Assembly (NCBI GenBank): GCA_019911785.1
Contig: JAIOJM010000203.1
Span: forward strand, 1 to 8,565
Reading direction: 5' to 3'
DNA: 8,565 bases
DNA from: Sulfuricella sp.
GTDB lineage: Bacteria; Pseudomonadota; Gammaproteobacteria; Burkholderiales; Sulfuricellaceae
Positions 6,756 to 8,565 of the stretch are shown one piece after another (within the stretch, counting starts at the first letter, position 1; every line of letters starts with the position of its first letter). The notes beneath the pieces were generated by a model, which was not told the origin of the DNA, ran no database searches, and saw nothing but the letters and a program-made list of their open reading frames with translations. Position numbers and translations under genes: made by a program.

Positions 6756-8331
6756 TGGCCTCGCGCTGACCCCTTCGCTCAACGGGTTTCACCGTCTGCT
6801 CGACGACCAAACGAACAATGAGGTCGGCAAACGGTTCGATGTTGCCATAAGTGCTGGCCTGCTCCAGCGCGGCCAGATATTCGCTTCGGCTCTCTACGGT
6901 GACGATGGTCCAGACATAGCCCCCCGTCACCAACAGATAATTCATTAGAAATCTGCCCAGACGACCGTTGCCATCCATGTAGGGATGGATGAAGACGAAA
7001 AAGAAATGCCCAAGTACAGCACGAACACCGGCGTGCTCCTCGCTGGCGATCAATTCCAGCAACACAGGCATGCAGTCGCGCACCGCCGCCGGGGCCAGCG
7101 GAACATGCAAGGCATTGCGGATGAATACTTGGCTGTTGCGATAGCCGGCAAGATCGGCGGGTTTGAGAATACCGGCCGTAACGCTTGGCGAAAACAGTGC
7201 CAGATGCCACTCCCCAAAGTGTTTCTTCAGGGGCTCTCCCGGATGAAGCCCACTCGTCAGCGCCTCCCGAATCAGTTGGATCACACGTTTGTGGGCCTCG
7301 AAATACCCCTTGGCCGCCATTGCATCCCGGGCAGTCTGGTCCTGAGAGCTTGCCAAAGGATTCCAGTCACCCTCCTTGACCCGTTGAATGAGTTCGTCGG
7401 TGACGCGGTAGCCTTCAATCGAGAGGGAATGATAGGCATCCGCCGCATACCGTGCTTCGATGTCCTGAATGAGTCGCTGGACATCGGCAAATTCGTGGCG
7501 CATCACCGCATCGAATCGGGCGATGACCGTTTTGCGCATGCTCATCCACCTAGCCCGGATACGCTGCACGTAGGGGGATTCGTTGCGGTTTCCCTCGATC
7601 TCGACCAGTTGCTCGTCAAAGGGATTCTTCGGGAAAACCCTGTAGTCCGCTGCCCGCATTGCAGCCACCAGTTGCTGGGCGTCATCCGCCCTGCCGACAG
7701 CCATCAGGCCTCCCGCCATGCGACCGGCCACGACACTGTTTCCACCTTCGAGCAACAAGCGCGTGAGCACGGTGACATCCAGACACCGAAAAACGATCTG
7801 CGCCGCCAGAGGGTGCCGATTGCAAAAACTCGGACCAGCCTTGACCAGGGCTTCTTCGAGCGGCAGCAAACGCAGTCCATTTTCAGTCTCATTGGCTGAC
7901 TGCGACAGAGCATCCGCCTGCACACGATAGAGAAAAACGGAACAGCCATGCGGTAGATTGACGACCTGATTGTTGGCCTGCGGCGCATGGAGTTGAATCT
8001 GTTTGCTTACCCCGGTGTCCCCGCTGTACTTGAGCAGCGACAACTCTGGGGTAACCTGCCATTGCGCCCCGAATCTGGCATTGGCATAGGCCGCGACAAA
8101 GGACTCCATGTGAGCGTACCACGTCGTGGAATCGCCGGCATCCTCGGTCGGATTACTTGAGATGTACCAACCTCCAATGACCTGCCGCAGGAAACCGGCT
8201 CTGACCAGCCGTTCGCGATGCGTCCGAGTCAGTTCGGGATGGGCCGCCACTTCAATGGCGAAGATACCGCGATCCTGAATGTTCTTCAGGACGTTGAGAG
8301 AAGCCGCCAGCTTTTCGTTAGGAGTGGCCAT
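6748..8331 (-). CDS. Fic family AMP transferase with AbiEi-like winged-helix N-terminal half
   Basis: This 527-residue protein has two parts. Residues about 8-60 form a winged-helix-like start (LKNIQDRGIFAIEVAAHPEL to LVRAGFLRQVIGGWYIS). With the region to about 235, including PLEEAL at 157-162, this resembles AbiEi-type antitoxins. Residues about 265-500 are a Fic domain: flap region LAGYRNSQVFIRNALHVPL from 394, then HPYMDGNGRLGR with catalytic His449, Asp453, Asn455 and Arg457/Arg460. Fic proteins move AMP from ATP to a hydroxyl of a target protein. The helix with SLSIEG (Ser302, Glu306) fits the inhibitory [S/T]xxxE[G/N] motif placed before the Fic core (class II), so the enzyme should be self-restrained. 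There is no signal peptide. The ATG at 8331 has a weak ribosome binding site. The promoter lies inside a large inverted repeat upstream, fitting autoregulation by the N-terminal domain. Target and role (defence, regulation or toxin) are unknown. Confidence 0.9.
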   Translation of the reverse strand: MATPNEKLAASLNVLKNIQDRGIFAIEVAAHPELTRTHRERLVRAGFLRQVIGGWYISSNPTEDAGDSTTWYAHMESFVAAYANARFGAQWQVTPELSLLKYSGDTGVSKQIQLHAPQANNQVVNLPHGCSVFLYRVQADALSQSANETENGLRLLPLEEALVKAGPSFCNRHPLAAQIVFRCLDVTVLTRLLLEGGNSVVAGRMAGGLMAVGRADDAQQLVAAMRAADYRVFPKNPFDEQLVEIEGNRNESPYVQRIRARWMSMRKTVIARFDAVMRHEFADVQRLIQDIEARYAADAYHSLSIEGYRVTDELIQRVKEGDWNPLASSQDQTARDAMAAKGYFEAHKRVIQLIREALTSGLHPGEPLKKHFGEWHLALFSPSVTAGILKPADLAGYRNSQVFIRNALHVPLAPAAVRDCMPVLLELIASEEHAGVRAVLGHFFFVFIHPYMDGNGRLGRFLMNYLLVTGGYVWTIVTVESRSEYLAALEQASTYGNIEPFADLIVRLVVEQTVKPVERRGQREAND

Positions 8332-8363
8332 TGATTTGAATACTGGCCGGCATCATCGACCAT

Positions 8364-8423
8364 TAGACTAGAATAATGTCTCATTGTAGCTCTACTATTG
8401 CGAGACATCAATTCTCTAGTCTA
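8364..8423. promoter_or_regulatory. Composite inverted repeat flanking the fic promoter (putative operator)
   Basis: Outer arms TAGACTAGA (8364-8372) and TCTAGTCTA (8415-8423) and inner arms ATGTCTC (8376-8382) and GAGACAT (8402-8408) are perfect inverted repeats. The gaps between them are 3 nt on the left and 6 nt on the right. The -10 and most of the -35 hexamer of the fic promoter lie between the arms or on the right inner arm, so a bound dimer would block RNA polymerase. The likely binder is the winged-helix domain of the adjacent Fic fusion protein, by analogy with AbiEi, which represses its own promoter through inverted repeats. Confidence 0.6.
8383..8411 (-). promoter_or_regulatory. 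Putative sigma70 promoter of the fic gene
   Basis: On the minus strand, TTGATG (8411-8406) and TACAAT (8388-8383) are spaced by exactly 17 bp. They match the -35 and -10 consensus at four and five of six positions. Transcription would start near 8376, giving a leader of about 45 nt before the ATG at 8331. Confidence 0.6.
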
Positions 8424-8500
8424 CCGTTTTGAAATCCACATGTTTTGACGAGCGAAACAGATGCCACCGGCGGTGGTTCCTAACGATTTCCCTTGCCCTG

Positions 8501-8534
8501 ATACCGTCAGCCCGAAAAATTTGGTTGACGGTAT
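8501..8534. repeat. Inverted repeat 16 bp downstream of guaA
   Basis: ATACCGTCA (8501-8509) and TGACGGTAT (8526-8534) are a perfect 9-bp inverted repeat. On the plus-strand RNA it can extend by a G-U and two C-G pairs to a 12-bp stem with a 10-nt loop. It begins 16 nt after the guaA stop. No T tract follows in the guaA direction, so it would be at best a weak terminator. A recombinase-binding or attachment-site role is possible. A smaller palindrome, CCACC-GGC-GGTGG, lies at 8464-8476. Apart from these, 8424-8550 shows no gene. Confidence 0.45.
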
Positions 8535-8550
8535 GTAGTTGAAAGACCTG

Positions 8551-8565
8551 TCACTCCCACTCAAT
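8551..8565 (-). CDS. guaA: GMP synthase, last four codons and stop (gene runs off the right edge)
   Basis: Read leftward from 8565, the sequence gives ATT GAG TGG GAG TGA, that is Ile-Glu-Trp-Glu-stop. This is the nearly invariant C-terminus of GMP synthase (glutamine-hydrolysing), which in most bacteria ends PPATIEWE. Only 15 bases are visible, so the call rests on this short match and on the neighbourhood: tadA, a frequent follower of guaA in betaproteobacteria, is on the same strand further downstream. GuaA converts XMP to GMP in purine synthesis. Confidence 0.7.
   Translation of the reverse strand: MEWE

Noticed and set aside
6985..7899. 304-codon open frame antisense to fic
   Set aside because: It overlaps the complete Fic gene, which has conserved catalytic motifs, and its own sequence looks like antisense translation.
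8464..8476. CCACC-GGC-GGTGG palindrome as an intrinsic terminator
   Set aside because: The stem is only 5 bp and no T tract follows on either strand.

Overview
This GC-rich window looks like a proteobacterial, most likely betaproteobacterial, chromosome. The basis is the set of genes and their closeness to known families: a glucokinase start, a MoxR/DUF58/TgpA-type transglutaminase cluster, a short signal-less L,D-transpeptidase overlapping tadA, a DUF2288 protein, and the last codons of guaA. No rRNA, tRNA or CRISPR array is visible, and the genus cannot be fixed from the sequence alone.

Layout. Positions 1-365 (-) hold the 5' part of a glucokinase gene. It is divergent from a rightward cluster at 430-4531: a MoxR AAA+ ATPase, a DUF58 membrane protein and a TgpA-like membrane transglutaminase. 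In this conserved trio the ATPase and the DUF58 protein are thought to assist the membrane transglutaminase at the cell envelope. A 104-bp dispersed-type inverted repeat (1471-1574), made of two hairpins, lies in the 282-bp gap between moxR and the DUF58 gene. Leftward from 5506 come tadA (tRNA A34 deaminase) and an L,D-transpeptidase-fold gene that probably starts at a TTG inside the tadA end. The latter converges on the transglutaminase gene with 17 bp between the stop codons.

From 5507 to 8550 the character changes. There is a rightward DUF2288 gene with its own promoter, a non-coding or decayed stretch, an unrecognised leftward small protein (6128-6472), a decayed-looking stretch with gene fragments (6473-6755), and a leftward 527-residue protein. 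That protein fuses an AbiEi-like winged-helix/antitoxin-type N-terminal half to a self-inhibited class II Fic (AMP transferase) domain. Its sigma70-type promoter sits exactly between the arms of a long inverted repeat (8364-8423), an arrangement that suggests autoregulation by its own DNA-binding domain.

The last 15 bases (8551-8565, -) encode Ile-Glu-Trp-Glu-stop, the conserved C-terminus of GMP synthase GuaA. The 3' end of guaA is a known integration hotspot, and guaA is often followed directly by tadA in betaproteobacteria. The Fic segment therefore looks like accessory DNA inserted between guaA and tadA, although no integrase or matching att repeat is visible in this window.
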